Shown here: one piece after another, positions 35,163 to 43,793 of the stretch | Numbering within the stretch: the first letter of the stretch is position 1 | How the letters are laid out: each line of letters starts with the position of its first letter | NCBI GenBank assembly: GCA_047635055.1 | Contig: JBLIIJ010000006.1 | Span: 1 to 64,000, forward strand | Source of the DNA: JAVJRN01 sp047635055 | GTDB taxonomy: Bacteria > Bacteroidota > Bacteroidia > Cytophagales > Cyclobacteriaceae | Length of the DNA: 64,000 bases | Reading direction: 5' to 3' | Made by a program: the position numbers and the translations under genes | Notes under the pieces: model-generated | Database searches by the model: none | What the model was told of the DNA's origin: nothing | The model's input: the letters and a program-made list of their open reading frames with translations, nothing else

Positions 35163-37091
35163 CTAAATTTCCACCCCCATTACGAGCACATCATCCGTTT
35201 GATGTGAATTCCCTTGCCATTCGAGGAAAGTATTTTCAATGATCTCTCCTTGTTGCTTCATTGGCAAATTAGAAGTGTCAGTAATTAATGCTTTTAATTT
35301 TTTACCCATAAATCTTTTGTCATTTTCACCGCCAAATTGATCTTGAAAACCATCGGAGAACATGAATAGCTTGTCACCATCTTCTAATTGTATCTGTTCT
35401 TTTCCGAGTGTGTTTGATACCATTTTCTCATCACCTTCCATTCCACCAATCATCGCTCTTGGACCTTTAAAACTGGTGAGCTCGCCCTTGCGGAGCATGT
35501 GTAGCTGTATTCCTGCTCCGGCAAATTCTGCACTTAAGTCATCTAAGTTGATTACTACTAGACCCATTTCCATACCATCTCGGTATCCTTCTGATGCATC
35601 TCGCTGAAGCTCTTGCTTTATTTGCTTATCTAATCTCGCCAAGATCTTCATTGGGTCTATTGAATTTTGATAGTAGATAATGTTAGTTAATTGATTACTT
35701 CCCATAATTGACATAATCGCCCCCGGTACACCGTGTCCTGTACAATCGGCACATGCGATAACCAAATATTCATTTCTTCCTTGCCTGACTCTTTCAAACC
35801 AATAAAAATCACCACTAACTACATCTTTAGGACGATTCATAACAAATGCGTCCTTAGTAACTTTCGAAATCACTTCAAGATTTGGTAGGATAGAGCGTTG
35901 TATTCTTTCAGCATATTTTATGCTGTCTTCAATTTGTCTATTAACAATCTCTAATTCTGATTTTTGAATTTCAATCTTTTCATTTTGATCCCCAAGTTGA
36001 TGATTAAGTTCTTTTTGCTCTTCCATCCTTTTATGCAACATGGATGAAGCATGCTCTATCTGTCTGGCTAGTTCACCTAATTCATCTTTGGAGTTGATAT
36101 CGAGTTGAATTTCTAGATTTCCCTTTGCCAATTCTTTTGCGGCGTTTCCGAGCTTGATTATTGGTTTTACAAAAAGATTAGCAGCGACAAGCGAGAGAAT
36201 TATTGCAATAAGCAGAATAGGGATGATAACCCAAAGTAAGGTTTTTTGAATTTTAGTTAATGGCTTAAAGGCAAGATCCTTTGAAATATTCACAGCGAGG
36301 GTCCAGTTATTTCCAGCATAGTTTTGATAGCCTCTTTCTTTGGCTACATAAAACAATTGATCATCAGTTTCGAGAAACTCTACATTAGAGTTTTCAATAT
36401 CTTTCACGATATCAAAATATTCGTAATGGTCTTTCAGTACGCCTGTGGTGTTAGTGTTAGAATATAGGAGTAGTCCATCTTCGTTGAATAAATTAATATT
36501 TAAGGTTCTCCCATCCCCAGCTTCACCAAGTGATATATTTCCAAGGATTTTATATAGTTCATCCACCAAAATACTACCAACGATAACGCCAACGGGTTCC
36601 TCTTCAAAGTAATCATTAACTACGGCAGCTAGGTTGATAACTACACGTCCGATTGATTCAGACTTACGTATGTCCATTACTGATTTAGCACCGTTTTCTA
36701 TAGCAATCCAGTAATCCCCACCAGGATGTTTTTTTCCAAGGGACAGCCTTTTACTGTCAGCAATGCGTAGTTTATCCATATTGAAAAACGAAAATGAATG
36801 ATAAAGGTCATTTAAGTTTACAAGTTCTTGTAATCGATTGATCATTTCCTCTTCACCAATATCTGTTATTTGGAAGTATGGATTTTTTGCAACCATTCGG
36901 ACATCATTGAGTCTAGAAAACATAAAGCGTTCGATGTTGGCAATATTTTCTTCTGACTGATTTTTTATGCTTGTCAGTAATTCTGCCTTAAATGCTTTCT
37001 CAACTTGCCGATTCATTATAAAAAATAGAACAGCTAAGGATGTTATTACAAGAAATAGACAAAGGGATGTTAGTTTACCGTAAATACTCAT
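35163..37091 (-). CDS. Membrane PP2C/SpoIIE serine-threonine phosphatase with Cache and HAMP domains (SiaA-like)
   Basis: 642 residues. Membrane segments at about 10-27 and 285-310 flank a double-Cache-type sensor (GGDYWIAIENGAKSVMDI). A HAMP domain (about 310-365) and coiled coil lead to a PP2C/SpoIIE phosphatase (about 405-642) with all metal motifs intact: SGDFYWF, ADCTGHGVPGAIMS, MFSDGFQDQ and QTDDVLVMG. It has the architecture of SiaA, which dephosphorylates SiaC in Pseudomonas. Convergent with the regulator operon; together with the SiaB- and SiaC-like proteins it closes a phosphorylation cycle, which is inference from proximity. Confidence 0.9.
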   Translation of the reverse strand: MSIYGKLTSLCLFLVITSLAVLFFIMNRQVEKAFKAELLTSIKNQSEENIANIERFMFSRLNDVRMVAKNPYFQITDIGEEEMINRLQELVNLNDLYHSFSFFNMDKLRIADSKRLSLGKKHPGGDYWIAIENGAKSVMDIRKSESIGRVVINLAAVVNDYFEEEPVGVIVGSILVDELYKILGNISLGEAGDGRTLNINLFNEDGLLLYSNTNTTGVLKDHYEYFDIVKDIENSNVEFLETDDQLFYVAKERGYQNYAGNNWTLAVNISKDLAFKPLTKIQKTLLWVIIPILLIAIILSLVAANLFVKPIIKLGNAAKELAKGNLEIQLDINSKDELGELARQIEHASSMLHKRMEEQKELNHQLGDQNEKIEIQKSELEIVNRQIEDSIKYAERIQRSILPNLEVISKVTKDAFVMNRPKDVVSGDFYWFERVRQGRNEYLVIACADCTGHGVPGAIMSIMGSNQLTNIIYYQNSIDPMKILARLDKQIKQELQRDASEGYRDGMEMGLVVINLDDLSAEFAGAGIQLHMLRKGELTSFKGPRAMIGGMEGDEKMVSNTLGKEQIQLEDGDKLFMFSDGFQDQFGGENDKRFMGKKLKALITDTSNLPMKQQGEIIENTFLEWQGNSHQTDDVLVMGVEI

Positions 37092-37266
37092 ATTTCAGTT
37101 GATGTCTTTAAGTCTACAAATTAGGTGATTAATAAAAGATTAAAAAGCATGAATCCAATCCAATTTCAATACCCTCATCGATTAGTCGATAAAAATGCAA
37201 TAATTATCTAATTATAATTTTTTGATTGTTAAAGAATTGGTTTTTTTGCGTTGAAAATGACGTAAA

Positions 37267-37713
37267 ATGATATTTAGAGTATTGTTAATATTATATGCCT
37301 TTGGTTCTTTTCTAATTATAAAGGGCCAAAACCTCACAATCTATAAGAGCCCATTAAATATTGATGAGACTGCTCAAAAAGTCATAGAAGGGATTCAAAA
37401 TAAGGGACTGCTCTTTTTTGAAATTGTAGCCCATGATAAGATAGCTGCCGAAAGAGGTCAGAAAATTGCCCCTACACGTAGTATCTTATTTGAAGACCCA
37501 GACTTAACAACAAAGCTGATTATTTGTCAACAAACAACGGCGATTGATCTTCCATTAGAGTTTTTGGTGTGGGAGGAAGAGGGTGATGTTTATATTGGAT
37601 TTATAGATCCGAAATTCATGAAGAAAAGGTTTCTCGTCATTGGTTGTGACGAGACCATTCAAGCATTAACAAAGTTAATGATCAGGCTAGCCAATGATGC
37701 TATTCGCGAATAG
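37267..37713 (+). CDS. Secreted DUF302 protein
   Basis: 148 residues with a signal peptide (VLLILYAFGSFLIIKG) and a DUF302 domain from LTIYKSPLNIDETAQKVIEGI to the end, including FEIVAHDKIAAERG and ILFEDPDLTTKLI. The fold is a small alpha/beta sandwich; function unknown in general. Single gene, ending in a palindromic terminator. Confidence 0.85.
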   Translation: MIFRVLLILYAFGSFLIIKGQNLTIYKSPLNIDETAQKVIEGIQNKGLLFFEIVAHDKIAAERGQKIAPTRSILFEDPDLTTKLIICQQTTAIDLPLEFLVWEEEGDVYIGFIDPKFMKKRFLVIGCDETIQALTKLMIRLANDAIRE

Positions 37714-37720
37714 CATCATT
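37693..37720. terminator. 28-base perfect palindrome over the DUF302 stop codon
   Basis: AATGATGCTATTCG and its exact complement CGAATAGCATCATT abut. The stop codon at 37711-37713 lies inside the right arm. No T-run follows, but its position between two convergent genes suggests termination. Confidence 0.65.
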
Positions 37721-37724
37721 AATA

Positions 37725-38270
37725 TCATATTGGCGTAAAGGGGATAGCGAGTTTTACAAACTCCCATCGAAGAATAAACTCATCATTAGTAAAATATATT
37801 TTCAATTTTTCTTGATTTTCATCCATCCAGCTTGGAGAAAACGTTATTCTTAGTTGGTCTTCACTTTGGTCATAGCTGTAAGCTCCCCATTGCTTCCACT
37901 GCTTATTAAAAATAAGGGTCCATTTTCCTTTACTTGGGATGGTAAAAAATGAATACTTCCCTTTTGGTAAAATATCGTCACCAAGCTTTATATCACTTTG
38001 AATGTTAATGAGCGAAGCATCATTAGCACCAGTGCGCCATACTTGATCGTATGGTTCTAGCTCACCCCATATTTTTCTTTTGCGAACGGACGGGCTGCTA
38101 TACTCAGTTTTGTAAATTTTATTGTTAATGATAATGCTATCTACCGTGAGTGGAGATGGTCTGGTATTAGGGTCAGTATTGTCACAAGATGTGAGTATTA
38201 ATACAATTAGGCTGAACAAACAGATATAAGAGTGTTTGATTATGTGCAAAATATGTTCTTTTTCGATCAC
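37725..38270 (-). CDS. DUF2911 lipoprotein
   Basis: 181 residues with a signal sequence and lipobox LTSC at about residue 28. The DUF2911 domain is recognisable by YSSPSVRKRKIWGELEPYDQ, WRTGANDASLI and GKWTLIFNKQWKQWG. Function of the family is unknown. A downstream alternative start exists (MCKIFC-type leader is not visible), so the given ATG is kept. Transcribed towards the DUF302 gene. Confidence 0.85.
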   Translation of the reverse strand: MIEKEHILHIIKHSYICLFSLIVLILTSCDNTDPNTRPSPLTVDSIIINNKIYKTEYSSPSVRKRKIWGELEPYDQVWRTGANDASLINIQSDIKLGDDILPKGKYSFFTIPSKGKWTLIFNKQWKQWGAYSYDQSEDQLRITFSPSWMDENQEKLKIYFTNDEFILRWEFVKLAIPFTPI

Positions 38271-38369
38271 TATACAAGTATTGGTGTTGTAACTAAACCT
38301 TTGATAATAAGCTTATTAACTGGAAGGGTATATTTTTTGTTGCAAACATTTCTAAAAACTGATAAGATC

Positions 38370-38628
38370 ATGGTAATAATTGGAATAGAAATCCCTCAAC
38401 TCAACGAAGAACATGAGATTGAAGTTGAAGTAAGAGTTAGCGGCATCAAAAAACAATACAATTATCGTTTAGATTTTTTATTGGGATGAGTGCCCGTTTC
38501 CAACAGACAACAGGGTTGAGTGTATAGGGCAACTCATCATTGCATACGATAAAAGATGGGATCTTGCGCACATTGGCTTACCAACAGACGATTTCATTCC
38601 AATTACTTTCAGAAAAAAGAGATTTTAA
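38370..38628 (+). pseudogene. Small hypothetical gene with a one-base frameshift
   Basis: ATG 38370 opens MVIIGIEIPQLNEEHEIEVE and runs to RLDF; a stop follows soon after a run of six T at about 38473. Removing one T gives RLDFYWDECPFPTDNRVEC and continues without stops to 38628, a product of 85 residues with a sensible ending (ITFRKKRF). Length and composition support one gene with a single insertion in a homopolymer, natural or from sequencing. No family recognised. The 3' end overlaps the convergent DUF3127 gene by four bases. Confidence 0.65.
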
Positions 38629-39020
38629 AAAGGAAGATCATCATCTCCAGAAAAATCTTCTTTGACCCAGTTGCCTTCTTCACTTGGAGGCGGTGGTGTT
38701 TCTTGATTACTTGGAGGCGGTGGTGTATTCGTTTGGTTAGCTGATTTTTTTTCAATCCGCCAGGCTTGAAGTGTGTTAAAATACTTCGTGTTTCCTTGAG
38801 GATCGGTCCATTTACGACCTTTCAAATTAAATGCAATGGATACATCGTCACCTACTTGAATATTGTTGAGCTGGTCACAATTAGCCTGAATGGTCTCTAA
38901 CTTGATATATTCGGGATAAGTAGGGTTCTCCGCAAATTCAATTACAAACTCTCGTTTTTTGAATGATGCTGATATCTCTTGCGTATCAAATTTCTCTGTA
39001 ATTTTACCGTCTATGTTCAT
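38625..39020 (-). CDS. DUF3127 OB-fold protein with SSB-like acidic tip
   Basis: 131 residues. DUF3127 core (about 1-90) resembles a small OB-fold: ISASFKKREFVIEF, YIKLETIQANCDQL, DVSIAFNLKGRKW. A proline-rich linker with two PPPPS blocks then leads to a C terminus GDDDLPF, which mirrors the acidic DDDIPF tip by which SSB recruits partner proteins. The family is common in Bacteroidota. I infer single-stranded nucleic-acid binding; no experimental function is known to me. Confidence 0.85.
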   Translation of the reverse strand: MNIDGKITEKFDTQEISASFKKREFVIEFAENPTYPEYIKLETIQANCDQLNNIQVGDDVSIAFNLKGRKWTDPQGNTKYFNTLQAWRIEKKSANQTNTPPPPSNQETPPPPSEEGNWVKEDFSGDDDLPF

Positions 39021-39069
39021 TCGATTATTCTTTAAAACTATTCGCCAAATTAGCGGTTCTGTTTAGCAT

Positions 39070-39219
39070 ATGAAACGGTCTAAAAAGATTTTTTTTATCA
39101 TTACAGCATTTTTTTTAATCCTCATGGTTTTAATAGGCATTGATATTTCAAATCGGACGACTTGGCCGGGTTCAAAAAAGAATTTAAAAGAACGAATAGA
39201 GCAGAAAGTAGATGAATAA
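39070..39219 (+). CDS. Small membrane-anchored protein, 49 residues
   Basis: ATG 39070 gives a product with a basic start (MKRSKK), one membrane helix (IFFIITAFFLILMVLIGI) and a short basic tail DISNRTTWPGSKKNLKERI. The stop overlaps the start of the DUF2452 gene by eight bases, so the two are coupled. The D-I-S-x-R-T-T-W/F-P-G-S-K motif looks conserved in other Bacteroidota as I recall them; function unknown. Confidence 0.75.
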   Translation: MKRSKKIFFIITAFFLILMVLIGIDISNRTTWPGSKKNLKERIEQKVDE

Positions 39220-39676
39220 AAATAAGGTTGATATTTCCAAGATAGACCTTGAAAAGGACCGTGATAAAATCACGGATATGCCTGGTTTAATTGAATATGC
39301 CCATAGCGTTGGTAGTGCAATCATAAAGCCAGAAGATAAGGGGAAAATAAGGGGAGTGGCAGTTGCTGCGATGCACGATCAAACAGATCGACAATTTCAT
39401 CAGATATATAAGCAGATGAAGACACTTGTTGATCAAGCCAGCTATTTGAAGAAGCGAGTTGAGGTATCTGAGAGAATTTACACGTCAGATATTGGGTTTG
39501 ACCCTGTCTACAACAAGGATTATTATTTGTACCATAGAAAAAATGGGAGTGACGTCTTATCGATGATAAGTCCTGAAGAGTGGGGGAGGAGCTTTCCATT
39601 TGAAAAGTTTATCGCGCATGTTAGGCTACTTACAGATCATACATGGGAAATAGTGAAAGCGGAGGAAGAGCTTTAG
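39212..39676 (+). CDS. DUF2452 protein
   Basis: 154 residues, soluble. Family blocks: PGLIEYAHSVGSAIIKPEDKGK, MHDQTDRQFHQIYKQMKTL, and VYNKDYYLYHRKNGSDVLSMI. DUF2452 is largely confined to Bacteroidota and uncharacterised. Translationally coupled to the small membrane protein upstream, which may tether it to the membrane (inference). Convergent with the TonB receptor gene, with one base between stops. Confidence 0.88.
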   Translation: MNKNKVDISKIDLEKDRDKITDMPGLIEYAHSVGSAIIKPEDKGKIRGVAVAAMHDQTDRQFHQIYKQMKTLVDQASYLKKRVEVSERIYTSDIGFDPVYNKDYYLYHRKNGSDVLSMISPEEWGRSFPFEKFIAHVRLLTDHTWEIVKAEEEL

Positions 39677-39677
39677 T

Positions 39678-42065
39678 TCAAATTTTGGCTCTTAATGAGA
39701 AATAGAAGTTTCGACCTGCCGCACTAATTCCTGAAGAGTAGCTGCGATAATGCTGATCTAGAATATTTTCAATTCCTGTTTGAAAAGTGAATGTTTCACT
39801 CAGTAGATATTCGGTTTGTAGGTTTAAGGTAATCCAGCCAGGAGATCCACCAGAAGTATAAATTTCGGACTTATCGATCAACTCTGAATCTGGAATGTTT
39901 ATGGCTCTTTTTGAGAAGTTATACATTAGGGAAAAGCTGGTTTTCAATTTTTCACGCTTATTCGAAATAGATATCTTACCGAATACTGGCGGTATATGTC
40001 GAAGCGGTTCATTATCTGCCAATGTTTGGCCTCTGGAATAGTTAATGGAACTTGAGGCTTTCCATGCTTGGCTTATTGATATCCGTGCATTCAATCCTGA
40101 ACCGACGATCCTCGCTCGACCGTTATTTATCTGTGCTCTGAGCTCCTTTTCTGCACCACCTATGACTGCTGTATTTTGACCATCGAGGAGATACTCACCA
40201 CGTACGATGGCATTTTTTAAAATACTATGGTAACCGACCAAGTTTAGGATAATTTTTTCATTTTTAAACTGATAAGATATTTCCTGATTATAAGAGTATT
40301 CAGGTTTAAGATCAGGATTAGGGACAGTGACGATATTGTCTGTTACTTCAAAAAGCTTACCAACATCATCGACATTTGGAGCTCTGAACCCTGAGGAGAT
40401 AATACCGCTCCATTTATGTTTTAAATTGGGCTTGTAAACAATGCTTATCATGCCATTAAGTGCCTGATTTTTTAAATTATATTTTCCATCGAATAATGCT
40501 AACCCTACGTTATTTGTTTCAGCCTCAAGGGATATTGCGCTATACCGGGTGCCAATTCCAATGGTCCAGTTTTTGATTTCTTTGAGATAATTAAGATAGG
40601 CAGCCATTGATTGGTATTTACTGCCTTCATTGGGGTAACGAGATTCGGTAATAGTTTTTTCTTTGGTGAGCTGATTTGTTCGGTAAGCAAGAGAACTAAC
40701 ATCATTAGAAAAGAGATCTATTCCATAGTAAATCTGGTCTTTTCCTACCGACTTATTAAAATCTATATTCAAGGTATACAGGTCAACTTTTTCCTGTTGC
40801 GTCCTTAGACTTTCGCTACCAAACCTTCGGTCGTTTCTGCTTTCTTTATAACGTTGATAGCCTAATGTAAGTCTGCTTTGGTCAAAAAATTTGTTAGACT
40901 TAAAATAATTGAATGAATATCTGTTCAGTAACCATTCTTGAGGACCGTAATACCATTCGGCATAGGTTAAAGAGTCACTATCACCAATATTTCTAGTTAA
41001 GCGATCGTATCTAGGAATATCCGATGATTGACTGACGTAAAGGCCTATTTCCAAATTGGAATATTTACCAGTTCTAAATTTAAATTTATTGATGGCGCTG
41101 AAGAGATCGAATCCAGACTGCAATTGCAAGTTTGGGTCGTCGTTGGCGACAAGAAAATCTGCTCCATCAAGTGTGCTGACATAGAAGTTGCGCTTAAAAT
41201 ACCCTTTATACTTTTCGGACCTGTTGGAGCCTGCTTTTAAGTCACCAAAACTAGAATATGAAAACGATCCAAAATAATTGAAATTTTTACTTGAAACGGA
41301 AGTGCTCATATGTCCAGTGTTTTCTTTTGCTGCTGTGGCGTACCTACCTAAAACGTTCAAATTAACTTTTACTTCGTCTGAAAAAATGGGGGAAACCGTA
41401 TTGAAGCTCATGACACCACCTAATGCATCACTGCCATATATTATCGAACCAGGACCATAAATTACTTCAGCTTGAGAGATAGCATTTGGGTCGATATTAA
41501 TAATGTTCTGGAGGTTTCCTGATCTGTAGATAGCATTGTTTAGTCTAACTCCATCAACAACCAAAAGAACAGAATTAGCTGCAAAACCTCTTAGCATCGG
41601 ACTTCCACCACCTAATTGACTCTTTTGTACAAAAACATCCCCACTGTTCGCTAATAAATCCGCAGATGTTGCAGGGTTGGAAAACTGAATTGTTTTTTTA
41701 TTAATTGGCGTGATATTCTGAGCTACTGCTCCAGGGTTTTGAGACCATTTGTTTGCAGAGATGATTACTTCGTCAAACTCAAAAGACTTAGGTTTAAGTA
41801 TGATTTTTTTGGATGACAGGGCTTCCTTTACTTGAAGGATAATTTGTTGAAAGCCAGGGTGTTGAAAAATTATTTGACCTGTCGTGGGGAAATCACTAAG
41901 GTCTATAAACCCTTTATCGTTTGAGCTGGCTGTAGCGTTCTGATTTTCGTGATATACGAAAACATCAGAGATGGGGGTTTCCGTGTTCTTTTCTATTAAT
42001 TGTATAGATTGACTATGTGCTACTCCTGATAATAATAGGGTAGCTACCCAAAGGGTAAACTTCAT
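39678..42065 (-). CDS. TonB-dependent receptor
   Basis: 795 residues with signal peptide (LWVATLLLSGVAHS), a carboxypeptidase-like beta-sandwich (about 20-95), plug (about 110-225, with LRGFAANSVLLVVDGVRLNN and YGPGSIIYGSDALGG) and a 22-strand barrel ending in FYFSLRAKI, the aromatic C terminus required for outer-membrane insertion. It lacks the SusC-type extension and has no SusD partner, so an iron-siderophore, heme or vitamin substrate is more likely than a glycan. FRAPNVDDVGKLFE and LKPEYSYNQEISY are typical of the siderophore/hemin branch. Transcribed alone. Confidence 0.92.
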   Translation of the reverse strand: MKFTLWVATLLLSGVAHSQSIQLIEKNTETPISDVFVYHENQNATASSNDKGFIDLSDFPTTGQIIFQHPGFQQIILQVKEALSSKKIILKPKSFEFDEVIISANKWSQNPGAVAQNITPINKKTIQFSNPATSADLLANSGDVFVQKSQLGGGSPMLRGFAANSVLLVVDGVRLNNAIYRSGNLQNIINIDPNAISQAEVIYGPGSIIYGSDALGGVMSFNTVSPIFSDEVKVNLNVLGRYATAAKENTGHMSTSVSSKNFNYFGSFSYSSFGDLKAGSNRSEKYKGYFKRNFYVSTLDGADFLVANDDPNLQLQSGFDLFSAINKFKFRTGKYSNLEIGLYVSQSSDIPRYDRLTRNIGDSDSLTYAEWYYGPQEWLLNRYSFNYFKSNKFFDQSRLTLGYQRYKESRNDRRFGSESLRTQQEKVDLYTLNIDFNKSVGKDQIYYGIDLFSNDVSSLAYRTNQLTKEKTITESRYPNEGSKYQSMAAYLNYLKEIKNWTIGIGTRYSAISLEAETNNVGLALFDGKYNLKNQALNGMISIVYKPNLKHKWSGIISSGFRAPNVDDVGKLFEVTDNIVTVPNPDLKPEYSYNQEISYQFKNEKIILNLVGYHSILKNAIVRGEYLLDGQNTAVIGGAEKELRAQINNGRARIVGSGLNARISISQAWKASSSINYSRGQTLADNEPLRHIPPVFGKISISNKREKLKTSFSLMYNFSKRAINIPDSELIDKSEIYTSGGSPGWITLNLQTEYLLSETFTFQTGIENILDQHYRSYSSGISAAGRNFYFSLRAKI

Positions 42066-42153
42066 AATTAACTGGATATTTTCATTTTAATAAGCAACAA
42101 TGCTGCCGCGAAGTAACCCATTTTTTTTATCCTTACCGAAATGAATTCTTGCA

Positions 42154-43119
42154 ATGCCTATAATTTCTGATTCCTCCTACAAGCACCGACCTTCTTTTCT
42201 CTTTTCGCGACATTTAGAAACCATTATTCCTTCCATGTTTTTTAAACCATTTGAGGTTGACTATCATAGGCAGAGGTTGGAGTTGGCTGATGGAGACTTT
42301 CTGGATTTGGATTGGCTCAAAAATGGGAATAAAAAATGCATGGTTATTACACATGGCTTAGAAGGTAGCGCAGATCGATATTACGTAAAAAGAACTGCGA
42401 AATATTTTCATCAACGCGGTTGGGATATCTTGGCATGGAATTGTAGAAGTTGTAGTGGAGAAATGAACCGACTGCCTAGGTTTTATCATCATGGAGATAC
42501 CGACGATTTGGCTACAGTTGTAAATCAAGCAATAGCAAACCAATATAACGATATTGTATTATTTGGTTACAGTATGGGGGGGAGTATGAGTTTGAAATAT
42601 TTAGGCGAAGAAAGGAATATTGATAAGTCTATTAAGGGAGGCATAACTTTTTCAGTGCCATGTAACCTTCGAGACAGTGCGGAGGAAATACATAAAAAAG
42701 GAAACCAATTTTATGAAAGGCGCTTCTTGAAAAAGATAGTTGATAAAATGAAAATTAAGTCGACTTCCATGGCAGGCATAGATATTTCAGGGATTGACGA
42801 CTTAGAAGATTTCGATGCATTTCATGCGCGGTACACCGTGCCTATGCATGGATTTGCAAGCTTAGATGATTTTTATAATAAAGCAACGTGCGATCAATAT
42901 TTGGGCGATATTAAACTTCCTGTGCTCATTGCTAGTGCTCAGAATGATCCAATGTTGGGGGATAAGTGCTATCCTGAGATTATAGCCCAGGATAGCACAT
43001 TTATTTATCTTGAAACTCCCAAGGAGGGAGGACATGTTGGCTTTACTATTTCTCCAAAAGACTATAGCTGGATGGAGTATCGGGCTGATGATTTTATTCG
43101 GAAGCAGATTCTTGTATAG
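42154..43119 (+). CDS. YheT-type alpha/beta hydrolase
   Basis: 321 residues, normal for the family. THGLEGSADRYYVK is the oxyanion-side block, Ser140 in FGYSMGGSMSLKYLGE the nucleophile, and the acid and His are expected at QNDPMLGD and GGHVGFT. The family contains esterases of unknown physiological substrate. Overlaps the 3' end of the convergent msrB gene by 26 bases. Confidence 0.88.
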   Translation: MPIISDSSYKHRPSFLFSRHLETIIPSMFFKPFEVDYHRQRLELADGDFLDLDWLKNGNKKCMVITHGLEGSADRYYVKRTAKYFHQRGWDILAWNCRSCSGEMNRLPRFYHHGDTDDLATVVNQAIANQYNDIVLFGYSMGGSMSLKYLGEERNIDKSIKGGITFSVPCNLRDSAEEIHKKGNQFYERRFLKKIVDKMKIKSTSMAGIDISGIDDLEDFDAFHARYTVPMHGFASLDDFYNKATCDQYLGDIKLPVLIASAQNDPMLGDKCYPEIIAQDSTFIYLETPKEGGHVGFTISPKDYSWMEYRADDFIRKQILV

Positions 43120-43612
43120 TCGGGATGAAGTCAAGTGACGCTGCATTAATACAATATCTCAAACCAGTTGGCTTTGGCCCATCAGAGAATATATGTCCCA
43201 AATGTCCATCACATCTTGCGCAAAGCACCTCTGTTCTCAGCATGCCGTATTGTCTATCGCTTTCCTCTGTGACGTATTCTTTTCTTATTGGTTCCCAGAA
43301 GCTTGGCCATCCAGTACCTGACTTGAATTTGGTTTCGGAACTAAACAGTGGCAAACTACAACCACCACACGTATAGGTGCCGTTTTTTTTATTGTCCCAT
43401 AGGTCACCCGTAAAAGCACGTTCGGTACCCTTTTCACGCAAAACGTAATACTCTATATCGGTCAATGTTGATTTCCATTCTTGAGTAGACTTCTCTATTT
43501 TTTCGATACTCCCAATGGGTTCAATAATGGAATCGACATCTTTTTTTGTCTTTTGGGCACAAGCCATGGTAAGAGACAAGCAAAGGACAATAAGAAGCGT
43601 TTGAATTTTCAT
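43094..43612 (-). CDS. msrB: Peptide-methionine (R)-S-oxide reductase, exported
   Basis: 172 residues. A signal sequence with a lipobox-like ACAQ at about residue 18 directs it to the envelope. The MsrB domain is complete: CGGCSLPLF and CARCDGHLGH provide the four zinc cysteines, TGWPSFWEPI the substrate pocket and RYCINAASLDF the catalytic cysteine. It reduces methionine-R-sulfoxide in oxidised envelope proteins. No msrA is adjacent. Tail-to-tail overlap of 26 bases with the hydrolase gene. Confidence 0.95.
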   Translation of the reverse strand: MKIQTLLIVLCLSLTMACAQKTKKDVDSIIEPIGSIEKIEKSTQEWKSTLTDIEYYVLREKGTERAFTGDLWDNKKNGTYTCGGCSLPLFSSETKFKSGTGWPSFWEPIRKEYVTEESDRQYGMLRTEVLCARCDGHLGHIFSDGPKPTGLRYCINAASLDFIPTIQESASE

Positions 43613-43793
43613 AATGGTTTTTTTAGATTAACGGAATTTGAATAGAATTGATTTCAATCTCATCGGTTTTATTCCCCACGCTTGCAACGCGTGAAAATTA
43701 ATCATTCTAGTTATACTTCAAGTACTTACGTAGAGATTCTTGATTTAAAATAGTTTGTATTTAGCAAGTCAATTTATCGATTTTTTCCAATCG

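Noticed and set aside
38556..38744. Plus-strand frame of 62 codons
   Set aside because: Overlaps the frameshifted small gene and the DUF3127 gene in wrong frames; its Trp/Arg-rich end is the reverse of the Pro-rich linker.
43677..43693. Inverted repeat CACGC/GCGTG
   Set aside because: Only five pairs, no T-run, no gene relation; likely chance.
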